A stretch of DNA of 64,000 bases from Bradyrhizobium sp. U87765 SZCCT0048 (GCF_018131225.1 NZ_JAFCMM010000001.1:2170001-2234000), one strand, 5' to 3'; shown: positions 18,682 through 27,816, numbered from the stretch's first letter. Notes: generated from the letters alone by a model not told the origin. Program-made: numbers and translations.

Positions 18682-19560
18682 TCAGCTCAGCACGCTGGCC
18701 TCGACCCACCACTCCGGATGCTCGCTGCGGATCGCTGCTGCGGCTGCGCTCGCCTCGCCGCCCGTGGAATAGACCCCGAAGCAGGTCGCGCCCGACCCCG
18801 ACATGCGGGCGAGCCGCACGCCGCCGGTCGCGCGCAGCGCCGCCAGGACATCGGCGATGATCGGCTGAATGCGGATCGCCGGCGCCTCGAGATCGTTGAT
18901 GCCGCCGATCAGCGCATCGAGCCAGACGTCGAAGCCGGCCTTGGCCGGCGGCCAGGCGATCGCCTCCAGCACCTCCGAAAGGCCGGTGCGCAGTTGGCCC
19001 GGCTTGAGGCCGAGTGCGGTGAACACGTCCTTCGTCGCCACGGGCACCCGCGGATTGACCAGCACGCATGGCAGCGGCGGCAGGTCGATGGGCGTGATGG
19101 TTTCGCCGACGCCGGTCATGATGCAGGCGCGCGAGGCGACGCACACCGGAATGTCGGCGCCGGTGGCACGCGCCACCTCCATGATCCGGGTGTCGTCGAA
19201 GGGCAGGTTGTTGCTGGCGGCGAGCAGCCGCAGCGCCGCGGCGGCATCGGCCGAACCGCCACCGATACCTGCCGCCGCCGGCAGGTGCTTGTCGAGGGTA
19301 AAATGGCCTGACTTCAAGCCGGCGATGCGCTCGCCGAGCGCATGAGCGGCCCGGAACACGAGATTGTCGCCGAGCGCACCGCATTCGGCGGCGCGCGGAC
19401 CAGTCACGGCCAGCGCGGTCTCGGAGGCGGGCGCAAGCGTGAGGCCATCGGCAACACCGGCGAACGCCACCACGCTCTCCAGCTCATGGTAGCCGTCGGG
19501 ACGGCGTCCGAGCACCCTGAGCGTGAGATTGACTTTCGCGCGCGCGCTCTCGGTCAGCAT
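18682..19560 (-). CDS. ispE: 4-diphosphocytidyl-2-C-methyl-D-erythritol kinase
   Basis: IspE phosphorylates CDP-methylerythritol in the non-mevalonate isoprenoid pathway. The product opens with ARAKVNLTLRVLGRRPDGYHELES, contains the GHMP ATP-binding loop LPAAAGIGGGSADAAAAL and ends with RMSGSGATCFGVY. From ATG 19560 the length is 292, normal for the family, and GAGGAA lies upstream. An open stretch up to 19680 would add about 40 unrelated residues. It converges on the ATPase gene with 21 bases between. Confidence 0.94.
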   Translation of the reverse strand: MLTESARAKVNLTLRVLGRRPDGYHELESVVAFAGVADGLTLAPASETALAVTGPRAAECGALGDNLVFRAAHALGERIAGLKSGHFTLDKHLPAAAGIGGGSADAAAALRLLAASNNLPFDDTRIMEVARATGADIPVCVASRACIMTGVGETITPIDLPPLPCVLVNPRVPVATKDVFTALGLKPGQLRTGLSEVLEAIAWPPAKAGFDVWLDALIGGINDLEAPAIRIQPIIADVLAALRATGGVRLARMSGSGATCFGVYSTGGEASAAAAAIRSEHPEWWVEASVLS

Positions 19561-19721
19561 GACGAAGCGGTTCCTCATCGAGCCAAAGGCGGCTCGCTGG
19601 CCATGCCCTAGAGCATTTTGTGCCGGAGGGGAACAAGGGAAAGGTATCGGGAACAGGACAGGGCGGTGGCTCGCCGCCACCGCCCTGCATGCGAAACGTC
19701 AAGCGTGGGCCGACCCGCGAA

Positions 19722-21539
19722 CTAGCCGCCCTTGTCGCCTTTGTCGTCCTTCTTGTCCTTGTCGGCGGAGGCCGCGGCCGGCGACGCATCGTCGGGCAGG
19801 CCGTTCTTGATTTTGGCCTCGATCTTCGGAAGCTCTTCGGGATCGGGCTTGAGGTCGCGGGCGTGCGCCCACTGGAAGCCGGCCTCCAGCTTGCGGCCGA
19901 CACGCCAGTAGGCGTCGCCAAGATGGTCATTGATGGTCGGGTCCTCGGGCTTGAGGTCGACGGCGCGCTCCAGCGTCTTCACCGCATCCTCGTAGTTGCC
20001 GATGCGGAAATAGGCCCAGCCCAGCGAGTCGACGATGTAGCCGTCATCCGGGCGCTGCTCGACGGCGCGGCGGATCATTTTCATCGCCTCGTCGAGATTG
20101 ATGCCCTGATCGATCCAGGAATAACCGAGATAGTTGAGGACATGCGCCTGATCAGGCTGCATCTCCAGCGCCTTCTTCAGATCGGCCTCGGCCTTCGGCC
20201 ACTGCTTGGAGCGCTCCTCGCAGATGCCGCGGAAGTAGTACAGCACCCAGTTCGGCTTGTCGGAGGTGAGATCGATGCCCTGCGAGTAGGTGGTGGAGCA
20301 GTCCTCGAACTTCTTGCGCGAGCGCTCGATGTTGCCGAGCGCCATCACGGCCTCGACGTCCTTCGGGTCCTGCGCGATGGTCTCCTTGAGGATCTTGATC
20401 GCCTCGTCGCCGCGATCGGCGGCATCGAGATCGGTGGCCAGCTGGATCTGGGCGTTGCGCTTGAGCGGCGAGTTCGCCGGCACGCGCTCATAGACCTTGA
20501 TCGCCATCTGCGGCTTCTTCACCGATTCATAGAGATCGGCGAGCGACAGCAGCGCCAGCGCATGGCGCGGCTCGAGATAGAGCGCGAGCTGGAGATAGAC
20601 CAGTGCGAGATCCTCGCCGCCGCGACGGGTCAGCGAGGCGCCGATGCCATAGAGCGCTTCGGCGGCGCCGGCCTGCGGCGAATCGGCGAGCGGCGGCAGC
20701 TTCTTGCCGGCCTTGGTCTCGCGCAGGCCGTCGACCACCACCGGGTGGCGGGCGAGCTTCTTGTCGAAGGCCTCATAGATCGCCGCAGCCGCTGCAGGGT
20801 CCTTCGACCGCGACAGCCAGTGCGCATAGGCCTCGGCAACCCGCAGCGCCGAATCGTCGAGCTTGTAGGCGCGCTCCAGACGCACGCCGGCGTCCTTCGA
20901 CTTGCCCGCGAGGTCGAGCAGCATGCCCGTATGGAAGTCCTTGAACAGCGGGTACCATTCCGGCCCCTGCAACTTGTCGATGCTGGCGACCGCCGCCTGG
21001 GTATTGCCGGCGCCGTACTGCGCCCAGCCCGACAGCAGCGCCGCGACGAGATCGGTAATCGGGCCGCGGACCGACTGATTGATGTTCTGCTGGGCGGCGC
21101 CATAGCGCTTCAGCTTGAGGTCACGCACGCCGACCACAAGACGCGCGACGCGGTTGTTCTTGTCGATGGTCAGGATGCGCTCACCGAGCTTGACCGCCTC
21201 GTCGATGTCACCCTCGGCCAGCGAGGAGATGAAGGCACGGTCGAGCAGCTCGTTGTTCTTGGGATCGGAGCGCAGCGCGGAGCGATAGAACGCGGCCGCG
21301 GACGCGGCGTCGCGCTCGACACTGGCATGGCGCGCGGCAAGATAACTGCCGGCGGTCGTCATGGACATCAGGTCGCGGCTGGTGGGAAACGCGGTGCTCT
21401 TGGCACCCTCGCCCCTGGCGCCCTCGGTTTTGGCCGCCTCGCCCTTGGCACCGTCCTGCGCCAGCGCGGGCGCGCCGGCGGCCAATGCGGCGATGGTGAC
21501 GGCGGCGACCGCCAGACGATTGAAACGAATGAACTTCAT
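19722..21539 (-). CDS. Exported tetratricopeptide-repeat protein
   Basis: A signal peptide (MKFIRFNRLAVAAVTIAALA, ending APALA at about residue 28) precedes a low-complexity Gly/Glu/Ala stretch and then TPR units over the rest of the 605 residues. Clear repeats near the C-terminus are WPKAEADLKKALEMQPDQA, NLDEAMKMIRRAVEQRPDDG and NYEDAVKTLERAVDLKPEDP. Such proteins scaffold complexes in the periplasm or at the outer membrane. The partner is not evident. It lies upstream of ispE on the same strand with 161 bases between. Confidence 0.85.
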   Translation of the reverse strand: MKFIRFNRLAVAAVTIAALAAGAPALAQDGAKGEAAKTEGARGEGAKSTAFPTSRDLMSMTTAGSYLAARHASVERDAASAAAFYRSALRSDPKNNELLDRAFISSLAEGDIDEAVKLGERILTIDKNNRVARLVVGVRDLKLKRYGAAQQNINQSVRGPITDLVAALLSGWAQYGAGNTQAAVASIDKLQGPEWYPLFKDFHTGMLLDLAGKSKDAGVRLERAYKLDDSALRVAEAYAHWLSRSKDPAAAAAIYEAFDKKLARHPVVVDGLRETKAGKKLPPLADSPQAGAAEALYGIGASLTRRGGEDLALVYLQLALYLEPRHALALLSLADLYESVKKPQMAIKVYERVPANSPLKRNAQIQLATDLDAADRGDEAIKILKETIAQDPKDVEAVMALGNIERSRKKFEDCSTTYSQGIDLTSDKPNWVLYYFRGICEERSKQWPKAEADLKKALEMQPDQAHVLNYLGYSWIDQGINLDEAMKMIRRAVEQRPDDGYIVDSLGWAYFRIGNYEDAVKTLERAVDLKPEDPTINDHLGDAYWRVGRKLEAGFQWAHARDLKPDPEELPKIEAKIKNGLPDDASPAAASADKDKKDDKGDKGG

Positions 21540-21868
21540 CACGACTCGCCTGGCTCCAAGATTAAGTCCCGGATTTTGATGGACGGATTCGGGCATCAGC
21601 GGAATGGGACGACGGCCTCACCGACCGCTTGCGACGGCCCGATTGAATTGCAGGGCACCATGCGGCGCACCGGTTCGCGACAATGGCGCTTTTGCTGCAC
21701 GACCGCAAGAACATGCGACAGGCGTTTGGCCTGCGCACTGTGGCGGGATCGTGGCCGAATGCGGCAGCGGCGCGGCCGCCGCGGCCAAATGCCCGTGAGT
21801 GGATGGCTCTACCCAAGCCGGCAGACGGCGCGCACCCGCGGCCACGCAGGCGGCGCCGGCCGTTCCCT
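21540..21868. other. Intergenic region before the TPR protein gene
   Basis: The 329-base gap lies between the end of the ETF-ubiquinone oxidoreductase gene and the start of the TPR gene, both on the minus strand. AGGCGAG just upstream of 21539 is the likely ribosome site of the TPR gene. I see no terminator hairpin with a T run and no convincing gene. Confidence 0.5.
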
Positions 21869-23530
21869 TTACATCGCCTGATAGTTCGGGCCGCCGCCGC
21901 CCTCTGGCGGAACCCAGGTGATGTTGCCGTTGGGATCCTTGATGTCGCAGGTTTTGCAGTGGACGCAGTTCTGGGCGTTGATCACAAATCGCGGATCGCT
22001 ACCCTCTTCCACCCACTCGTAGACCCCCGCGGGGCAATAGCGGTTGGACGGGCCGGCGAACACGTCGTGCTCGGACGTCTTCTGCAGGGTCATATCCTTG
22101 ACCTTGAGGTGGATCGGCTGATCCTCCTCATGGTTGGTGTTGGACAGGAACACCGACGACAGCTTGTCGAATGTCAGCTTGCCGTCCGCCTTGGCCGCCG
22201 GCACGGGGCTGTGCGCCTTGGCCGGGTCGAGCGCGGCGCGATCCGGCTTGCCGTGCCCCACAGTGCCGAACAGCGAGAAGCCGAACAGCGTGTTGGTCCA
22301 CATGTCGATGGCGCCGAGCGGCGCGCCCAGCAGGGTGCCGAACTTCGACCACAGCGGCTTGACGTTGCGGACCTTGTAAAGATCCTGGCCGACCGGCGAG
22401 GACCGCCAGGCGTTTTCGTACTCGGACAATTCGTCGTTGGCGCGGCCGGCGGCCAGCGCCGCAGCGACATGCTCAGCCGCGAGGAGACCCGAACCCATGG
22501 CGTTGTGGACGCCCTTGATGCGCGGCACGTTGACGAAGCCTGCGGCGCAGCCGATCAGCGCGCCGCCGGCGAACGACAGCCGCGGCACCGACTGGTAGCC
22601 ACCCTCGGTGATGGCGCGCGCGCCGTAGGCAAGGCGCTTGCCGCCCTCGAACACGTCGCGCACCAGCGGATGGGTCTTGAAGCGCTGGAACTCGTCGAAC
22701 GGCGACAGATAGGGATCGGCATAGTTGAGGTGGACGACGAAGCCGACGGCGACGAGATCGTCGTCGTAGTGGTACAGGAACGAGCCACCGCCGGTGGAAT
22801 TGTTCAGCGGCCAGCCGAACGAGTGCTGGATCAGGCCCTTCTTGTGCTTGGCCGGATCGATCTGCCAGACCTCCTTGAGACCGATGCCGAACTTCGGCGG
22901 CTCGCTCTTGGCGTCGAGGGCAAACTTCGCGATCAGCTGCTTGGACAGCGAGCCCCGCGCGCCTTCGGCGAACAGCGTGTACTTGCCGAGCAATTCCATG
23001 CCACGGGTAAAGGACGCCTTGGGCTCGCCATCACGGCCGATGCCCATGTCGCCGGTGGCGATGCCGCGCACCTCGCCATGCTCGCCATAGATCACTTCGG
23101 TCGCGGCGAAGCCGGGGTAGATCTCCACCCCGAGCGCCTCGGCCCTGGTGGCGAGCCAGCGGCACACGTTGCCGAGCGAGCCGATGTAGCAGTGATGGTT
23201 GTCCATCAGCGGCGGCATCAGGAAATTCGGCAGGCGAATCTTGAGGCTGGAGGTCGTCCAGTAGAAGTGATCGTCCGTGACCTGGGTCTTGAGCGGGCAA
23301 TCAGGGTCCTCGCGCCAGTCCGGAACCAGCTTGTCGAGCCCCGCCGGATCGATCACCGCGCCGGACAGGATATGGGCGCCGACTTCCGAGCCCTTCTCGA
23401 CCACCACGACGCTGAGTTCGGGGTTGAGCTGCTTGAGGCGGATGGCCGTGGTGAGGCCGGACGGCCCCGCCCCGACGATCACGACGTCGAATTCCATGGA
23501 TTCGCGCGGCGGCAGCGGCTCGGTGCTCAT
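21869..23530 (-). CDS. Electron transfer flavoprotein-ubiquinone oxidoreductase
   Basis: ETF-QO passes electrons from acyl-CoA and amine dehydrogenases, via electron transfer flavoprotein, to membrane ubiquinone. The 553-residue product has the FAD dinucleotide motif VVIVGAGPSGLTTA near the N-terminus, GAHILSGAVIDP, and the 4Fe-4S cluster cysteines Cys499 (CPAGVYEW), Cys522, Cys525 and Cys528 (CVHCKTCDIKDP). All expected ligands are present and the length is normal. The uracil-DNA glycosylase gene diverges 220 bases upstream. Confidence 0.96.
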   Translation of the reverse strand: MSTEPLPPRESMEFDVVIVGAGPSGLTTAIRLKQLNPELSVVVVEKGSEVGAHILSGAVIDPAGLDKLVPDWREDPDCPLKTQVTDDHFYWTTSSLKIRLPNFLMPPLMDNHHCYIGSLGNVCRWLATRAEALGVEIYPGFAATEVIYGEHGEVRGIATGDMGIGRDGEPKASFTRGMELLGKYTLFAEGARGSLSKQLIAKFALDAKSEPPKFGIGLKEVWQIDPAKHKKGLIQHSFGWPLNNSTGGGSFLYHYDDDLVAVGFVVHLNYADPYLSPFDEFQRFKTHPLVRDVFEGGKRLAYGARAITEGGYQSVPRLSFAGGALIGCAAGFVNVPRIKGVHNAMGSGLLAAEHVAAALAAGRANDELSEYENAWRSSPVGQDLYKVRNVKPLWSKFGTLLGAPLGAIDMWTNTLFGFSLFGTVGHGKPDRAALDPAKAHSPVPAAKADGKLTFDKLSSVFLSNTNHEEDQPIHLKVKDMTLQKTSEHDVFAGPSNRYCPAGVYEWVEEGSDPRFVINAQNCVHCKTCDIKDPNGNITWVPPEGGGGPNYQAM

Positions 23531-23750
23531 GCTGAGGTCTCAAATACCCTGAATAAGAACGTTTCCAATCCTGTTGTTTCCGATTTTTGGGCCGTCGACA
23601 ACCCCCGCCCGGCACAGCCGCCTCCGCGGCGCTCCGGGCATGGACGATCAGCCCGCTTGTATGCCACATGGAGGCGTATCAACGCTCCACCATCCGCTTT
23701 AAACTTGGTCGCCGGCCCGACCGGCCCGCAGGTCCATCGATCCACGCCGC

Positions 23751-24575
23751 ATGCTGCACGAACCCGCACCGTCCGTTCACCAGTTGCTTGCCTTCTACCT
23801 CGAGGCCGGGGTGGACTGCGCGCTGTCGGACGAGCCGGTCGACCGCCTTGCGGAGGAGACGGTCGAGGACCTCGCGCCCGCCCAGCGCCCGGCGCTGCGG
23901 ACATCAGCGCCTCTCACCGCAGCAGCCCCTGCGGTCGTGCCATCATCGCGCAACGACGCCGCGCCGCCGCCCGACATCGCCATCACCTCCGCGCGCGAGG
24001 CCGCCCGCACCGCCACCACGCTCGAGGAACTGCGGGCGCTGCTCGACAATTTCGACGGCTGCGCGCTCAAGTCCACGGCAACCCGGCTGGTCTTCGCCGA
24101 CGGCACCCCGCAGGCGCGCATCATGTTCGTCGGCGAGGCTCCCGGGCGCGACGAGGATATCGAGGGCCTGCCGTTCGTCGGCCGTTCGGGCAAGCTGCTC
24201 GACCTGATGATCGGCGCCATCGGGCTCGACCGCACCAAGGTCTATATCGCCAACGTCATTCCGTGGCGTCCGCCGGGTAACCGCACCCCGACACCGCAGG
24301 AGACCCAGATCTGCCTGCCGTTCATCCAGCGCCAGATCGAACTGGTCGATCCCGATATTCTGGTGACCATGGGCAACCCGTCGACCCAGTCGCTGCTGCG
24401 CACCCGCGAGGGCATCATGCGCACCCGCGGCAAGTGGATCGACTATGACACCGGCCGGCGCACCATCCGCGCCATGCCGACGTTCCATCCCGCGTACCTG
24501 TTGCGCTCGCCCGCCTACAAGCGCCTCGCCTGGCAGGACCTGCGCGCCATCCGCAAGGCATTGACGCCGGCGTGA
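23751..24575 (+). CDS. Family-4-like uracil-DNA glycosylase lacking two cluster cysteines
   Basis: The product (274 residues) removes uracil from DNA by family resemblance: motif GEAPGRDEDIEGLPFVGRSG (128-147), RPPGNRTPTPQE and the second active-site motif HPAYLL (246-251). Family-4 enzymes hold a 4Fe-4S cluster with four Cys. Here two are present (Cys104 in DGCALK, Cys188 in ICLPF), while the other positions appear to be Phe101 and Trp172 (WRPPG instead of CRPPG). About 80 N-terminal residues precede the domain. A cluster may therefore be absent. Catalytic class is clear; cofactor status is inferred. Confidence 0.86.
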   Translation: MLHEPAPSVHQLLAFYLEAGVDCALSDEPVDRLAEETVEDLAPAQRPALRTSAPLTAAAPAVVPSSRNDAAPPPDIAITSAREAARTATTLEELRALLDNFDGCALKSTATRLVFADGTPQARIMFVGEAPGRDEDIEGLPFVGRSGKLLDLMIGAIGLDRTKVYIANVIPWRPPGNRTPTPQETQICLPFIQRQIELVDPDILVTMGNPSTQSLLRTREGIMRTRGKWIDYDTGRRTIRAMPTFHPAYLLRSPAYKRLAWQDLRAIRKALTPA

Positions 24576-24677
24576 AGCGCAAGAAGCGCTGGCCGCAGAC
24601 ACGGCATCTCCGCATATTCGGCGTCATCACCGGCTTGCCCGGAGATCCATCTTGTCAGGGTGTCGGCTTGAAGCTGG

Positions 24678-24700
24678 ATGGCCGGATCAAGTCCGGCCAT
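24678..24700. repeat. Palindromic repeat unit of the ATGGCCGGA-TCCGGCCAT type
   Basis: A perfect 9-bp stem, ATGGCCGGA with TCCGGCCAT, around TCAAG, followed by GACG. I recognise this as the common dispersed palindrome of Bradyrhizobium-related genomes; its complementary strand reads as the familiar spurious peptide beginning MAGLDPAI. It lies between two converging genes and could also act as a transcription stop. Confidence 0.7.
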
Positions 24701-24770
24701 GACGCCGAGTGTGGAGGGCCGCCGTCCGCAACCACATCACGGCAACGTTTGGCACACGTCGTATGACGCC

Positions 24771-25502
24771 TCACCCCTGCTCGAACAGCCGCTTGCGCAG
24801 GCGCAGCGCGCGGCCGGACGGACCGCCCGGCGCCATGGTGGCGAAGGCGTTGAGATAGTTCGCCTTGGTGCGCAGGATGTGGGCGATCAGCAGGCGCGAC
24901 AGCCGTGCGGTATCGCCGGCGCCGATCAGGCGGATCATGGCCTGATGATCCTTGAAAGAGCGCGCCGGCTCTCCCTCCGCTTTGATCGCCAGATGGGTGC
25001 GCAGCGCGGCGACGCGGCCAAGGATCTGGCCATAGGCACGCTCGAGGTAGCGGTTGCGGCAGGCGGCGAAGAACGCGAGATGAAAATCGGTATCGGCGCG
25101 GCCGTACGCCTGCAGGTCCTTGCCGCGGATGGCCGCAGCCATGCGTTCCTGCGCCGCCCGCAGCGCCCGCGTCAGCTCGGCCGTCCGGCCCCCCGCGAGC
25201 GCGAGCCGCATGGCCTGCACCTCCAGGCCGGCGCGATGGTCGCACAGCTCGGCGATGTCCTCGGGTTTCGGCGTAAACACATAGGTGCCGGACTTCGGCA
25301 CGATATGCACGAGATCCTGCATCTGCAGGATATTGAGCGCCTCGCGCACCGGCGTGCGGCTGACCTCGAACGCCGCCGCCAGCGTGTCCTCCGACAACCC
25401 CTCGCCGAACTCGAACTCGGCATCGACGATCGCGGCGCGGATGCGCTCGGCAATGGTCTGCGCCAGTGTCGGCGCGGCGGTGTTGCGTGGCTTCGTCCCC
25501 AT
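24771..25502 (-). CDS. GntR-family transcription regulator (FCD subfamily)
   Basis: The 243-residue product has an N-terminal winged helix (LAQTIAERIRAAIV, then LSEDTLAAAFEVSRTPVREAL, about 12-75) and an all-helical FCD ligand domain with the metal-binding type pattern D..H..F (ADTDFHLAFF), RTHL and a late H in FKDHQAMI. FCD regulators sense organic acids and usually repress their catabolic genes. It is the last gene of a minus-strand pair with the MFS transporter. Its ATG lies in one arm of a 14-bp inverted repeat (25498-25548). Confidence 0.9.
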   Translation of the reverse strand: MGTKPRNTAAPTLAQTIAERIRAAIVDAEFEFGEGLSEDTLAAAFEVSRTPVREALNILQMQDLVHIVPKSGTYVFTPKPEDIAELCDHRAGLEVQAMRLALAGGRTAELTRALRAAQERMAAAIRGKDLQAYGRADTDFHLAFFAACRNRYLERAYGQILGRVAALRTHLAIKAEGEPARSFKDHQAMIRLIGAGDTARLSRLLIAHILRTKANYLNAFATMAPGGPSGRALRLRKRLFEQG

Positions 25503-25548
25503 GGCGCTATGCTATCTCACCTCGCTGGCTGATCCATAGCGCCATGGG
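25498..25548 (-). promoter_or_regulatory. Inverted repeat covering the gntR start codon
   Basis: CCCATGGCGCTATG (25498-25511) and CATAGCGCCATGGG (25535-25548) are perfect 14-bp complements separated by 23 bases. On the minus-strand mRNA the second arm contains the gntR ATG. The hairpin could hide the start codon, or the arms could be a protein-binding dyad. Confidence 0.6.
25507..25545 (-). CDS. Putative 12-residue leader peptide before gntR
   Basis: The frame reads MALWISQRGEIA and stops with TAG 4 bases before the gntR ATG. TAAAGGAAA, overlapping the stop of the MFS gene, gives a ribosome site about 6 bases before its ATG. The frame begins in the first arm of the hairpin and ends in the second, so its translation would melt the structure. 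This is an inference from sequence; codon bias cannot be judged on 12 codons. Confidence 0.35.
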   Translation of the reverse strand: MALWISQRGEIA

Positions 25549-25557
25549 CCGTTTCCT

Positions 25558-26868
25558 TTAGTCCCGGCGCGCCTTCAGGCTCATGCACAGGAAGAAGCCG
25601 AGGATCGGGAAGATCGCGAGCACCAGCAGCGCGAGCTGGAAGCTGTCGGTCGCCGTCTTCACCCAGCCCACGAGATAAGGCCCGGTGAAGCCGCCGAGCT
25701 GCGCGAAGCCGTTGATCGCGGCAAGGCCGCCAGCGGCAGCGGCGCCCGACAGGAACTGGGTCGGCAGCGTCCAGAACACGCCGAGATACGACCACAGGAA
25801 GAACGCGCAGGCGCACAGCAGCATCAGCCCGACCAGCGGGCTCGGCGCGAACGTGCTCGCCGCCAGGAACAGGCCGCCGAACAGGCCGGCGATCGCGGTG
25901 TGGATCTTGCGCTCGCCGCTGCGGTCGGAACTGCGGGCGATCACCACGAGGCCGATCGCCGCGAACACGAACGGGATCGCCGAGACCACGCCGGTCTGCA
26001 GCGTCGTCAGGTTGCCGAGGCTCTTGACGATCTGCGGCAGCCACATGATGACGCCGTACACGGCGATGCCGTTGAACATGTAGACCAGCGTCAGCAGCCA
26101 GACACGGTAGTCGCTGAAGATCTCACCAAGCCGATGGCGGGTATCGCCGGCCGCCGTGGCCCGCTCCGCCTCGAGCTGCGCCAGCAGCCACCGCCGCTCG
26201 TCCTCCTTCAGCCAGCGCGTGTCGGTCTCCGGCCGGTCGACCAGATAGAAGAAGGTGAAGACGCCGAGCAGAATGGCCGGCAAGCCTTCGAGCAGGAACA
26301 TCACCTGCCAGCCGCGGAAGCCGAACAGGCCCTCGCCGGCGTCGATCAGCCAGGCCGACAACGGTGCGCCGAACACGATCGACAGCACGGTCGCGGCCAT
26401 GAACGACGCGGTCGCGCGTCCACGCTCCTTCGCCGGAAACCAGAAGGTGAGATACAGCAGCACGCCCGGCGCAAAGCCGGCTTCGGCGACGCCGAGCAGG
26501 AAGCGCAACACATAGAACGAGGTCGCGCCCTGCACATAGGCCATGGCGCAGGACACGATGCCCCAGGTCACCATGATGCGCGCGATCCACACCCGCGAAC
26601 CGAGCCGATGCAGCATCATGTTGCTGGGAATCTCGAACGCCATGTAGCCGATGAAGAAGATGCCGGCGCCGAGACCGAACATGTAAGGCGTCAGGCCGAC
26701 GTCCTTGTTCATATGCAGCGCCGCGAAGCCGATGTTCACGCGGTCGAGATAATTGACAATGAAACAGATGAAGCAGAACAGCACGATCCGCGTGTTCAAC
26801 TTGCCGATGGTGCGGTCGCGCACGTCCGCGCCGCTGTGCGCAACCTGTGCGCCGATGACATCCGCCAT
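25558..26868 (-). CDS. MFS transporter of the anion:cation symporter type
   Basis: The 436-residue product has about 12 membrane segments. The first is followed by NYLDRVNIGFAALHM, the hallmark of the anion:cation symporter (ACS) family that imports organic anions such as tartrate, phthalate and glucarate. RFLLGVAEAGFAPG in segment 4-5 and WFPAKERGRA are also typical. It is the first gene of the pair with gntR and diverges from a dehydrogenase gene, which suggests that it imports the substrate of that pathway. Confidence 0.9.
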   Translation of the reverse strand: MADVIGAQVAHSGADVRDRTIGKLNTRIVLFCFICFIVNYLDRVNIGFAALHMNKDVGLTPYMFGLGAGIFFIGYMAFEIPSNMMLHRLGSRVWIARIMVTWGIVSCAMAYVQGATSFYVLRFLLGVAEAGFAPGVLLYLTFWFPAKERGRATASFMAATVLSIVFGAPLSAWLIDAGEGLFGFRGWQVMFLLEGLPAILLGVFTFFYLVDRPETDTRWLKEDERRWLLAQLEAERATAAGDTRHRLGEIFSDYRVWLLTLVYMFNGIAVYGVIMWLPQIVKSLGNLTTLQTGVVSAIPFVFAAIGLVVIARSSDRSGERKIHTAIAGLFGGLFLAASTFAPSPLVGLMLLCACAFFLWSYLGVFWTLPTQFLSGAAAAGGLAAINGFAQLGGFTGPYLVGWVKTATDSFQLALLVLAIFPILGFFLCMSLKARRD

Positions 26869-26961
26869 GGATTCCCCCCGTTTGTCCCGGCCCCGTCACC
26901 GATGCGGAGCTTGCCACGCCCCTATAGCCATGGACATCCCCCCACGCAAGTAGCATACATA

Positions 26962-26977
26962 AACTAGAACCCTAGTT
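26962..26977. promoter_or_regulatory. Candidate GntR operator in the divergent promoter
   Basis: AACTAG-AACC-CTAGTT is a perfect 6-bp dyad in the 163-base space between the MFS and dehydrogenase genes, in an AT-richer patch. Its place suits a regulator acting on both directions. The half-site match to known FCD operators is not established. Confidence 0.4.
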
Positions 26978-27031
26978 AGCCTTGTGACGGTTCCAGCGCC
27001 GTTGCCCGGCTCGCCACGACAAGAGGACGCC

Positions 27032-27790
27032 ATGACCGCCCCCGCCGCCGACACCACCTTTTTTCGCGACCGCGTCGTGCTGGTCACCGGCGGCGCCTCC
27101 GGCATCGGCCGTGCGGTGACCGAGAAGCTGCTCGCGGCGGGCGCGAAGCTCGCGGTGTGGGATCTGCGCGATGACCGCCTCGCAGAGCTTGCGCGAACCT
27201 ACGGCGCCCAGGTGCTGACGCGCCGTGTCGACGTTTCCGACAAAACTGCCGTGGATGCTGCCGCCGCCGAAGTCGCGGCCACGCTCGGACCGATCGACCA
27301 TCTCGTGAACAATGCCGGCATCATCGGCCGCCGCATGACGGTGCGCGAGCTCGACGCCGGCGAGCTCGAACGCGTGCTCGCGGTCAATCTCAAGAGCGCG
27401 TTCTACGTCTCGCACGCGTTCTGCCGCCACGGCAGCGATCGGCCGCAGCGCTCGATCGTCGGCCTGTCGTCGATCGCCGCACGCACCGGCGGCATGGTCG
27501 GCAGCATCGCCTACGCGACCACCAAGGGCGCGGTGGCGAGCTTCACGGTGGCGCTCGCCAAGGAGCTGGCGCCGGCCGTGCGCGTCAACGCGCTCGCGCC
27601 CGGTGTGATCGACACCGAGATCCAGAACGACGTGTTCGCCGATCCCGGGCAGATTGCCGCGATGGCCGACGTCATTCCGCTGAAGCGGCTCGGCACGGCC
27701 GCGGAGGTCGCCGAGGCCGTGGTGTGGCTGCTGTCGCCGGCATCCGCCTATATCACCGGCGTCGTGCTCGACGTCTCCGGCGGCCGATAA
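27032..27790 (+). CDS. Short-chain dehydrogenase/reductase
   Basis: The 252-residue product is a classical SDR: NAD(P)-binding VTGGASGIGRA, NNAGIIG, catalytic serine in GLSSIAA and the Tyr-Lys pair in AYATTKGA. PGVIDTEI and ITGVVLDVSGGR at the C-terminus are standard. The start at 27032 has AAGAGGA upstream. The next gene, a lyase of the isocitrate lyase family, begins 26 bases after it, so both are one operon, probably oxidising a hydroxy acid before cleavage. Confidence 0.92.
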   Translation: MTAPAADTTFFRDRVVLVTGGASGIGRAVTEKLLAAGAKLAVWDLRDDRLAELARTYGAQVLTRRVDVSDKTAVDAAAAEVAATLGPIDHLVNNAGIIGRRMTVRELDAGELERVLAVNLKSAFYVSHAFCRHGSDRPQRSIVGLSSIAARTGGMVGSIAYATTKGAVASFTVALAKELAPAVRVNALAPGVIDTEIQNDVFADPGQIAAMADVIPLKRLGTAAEVAEAVVWLLSPASAYITGVVLDVSGGR

Positions 27791-27816
27791 ACAGCAACCA
27801 GACAAGAGGCCATGAC

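Noticed and set aside
19620..21881. 753-codon plus-strand open frame opposite the TPR gene
   Set aside because: Antisense to a protein with a clear signal peptide and TPR units.
24515..24700. Minus-strand open frame beginning MAGLDPAIQ
   Set aside because: It is the familiar translation of a dispersed palindromic repeat in this bacterial family, overlaps the end of the glycosylase gene and has no family similarity beyond that.
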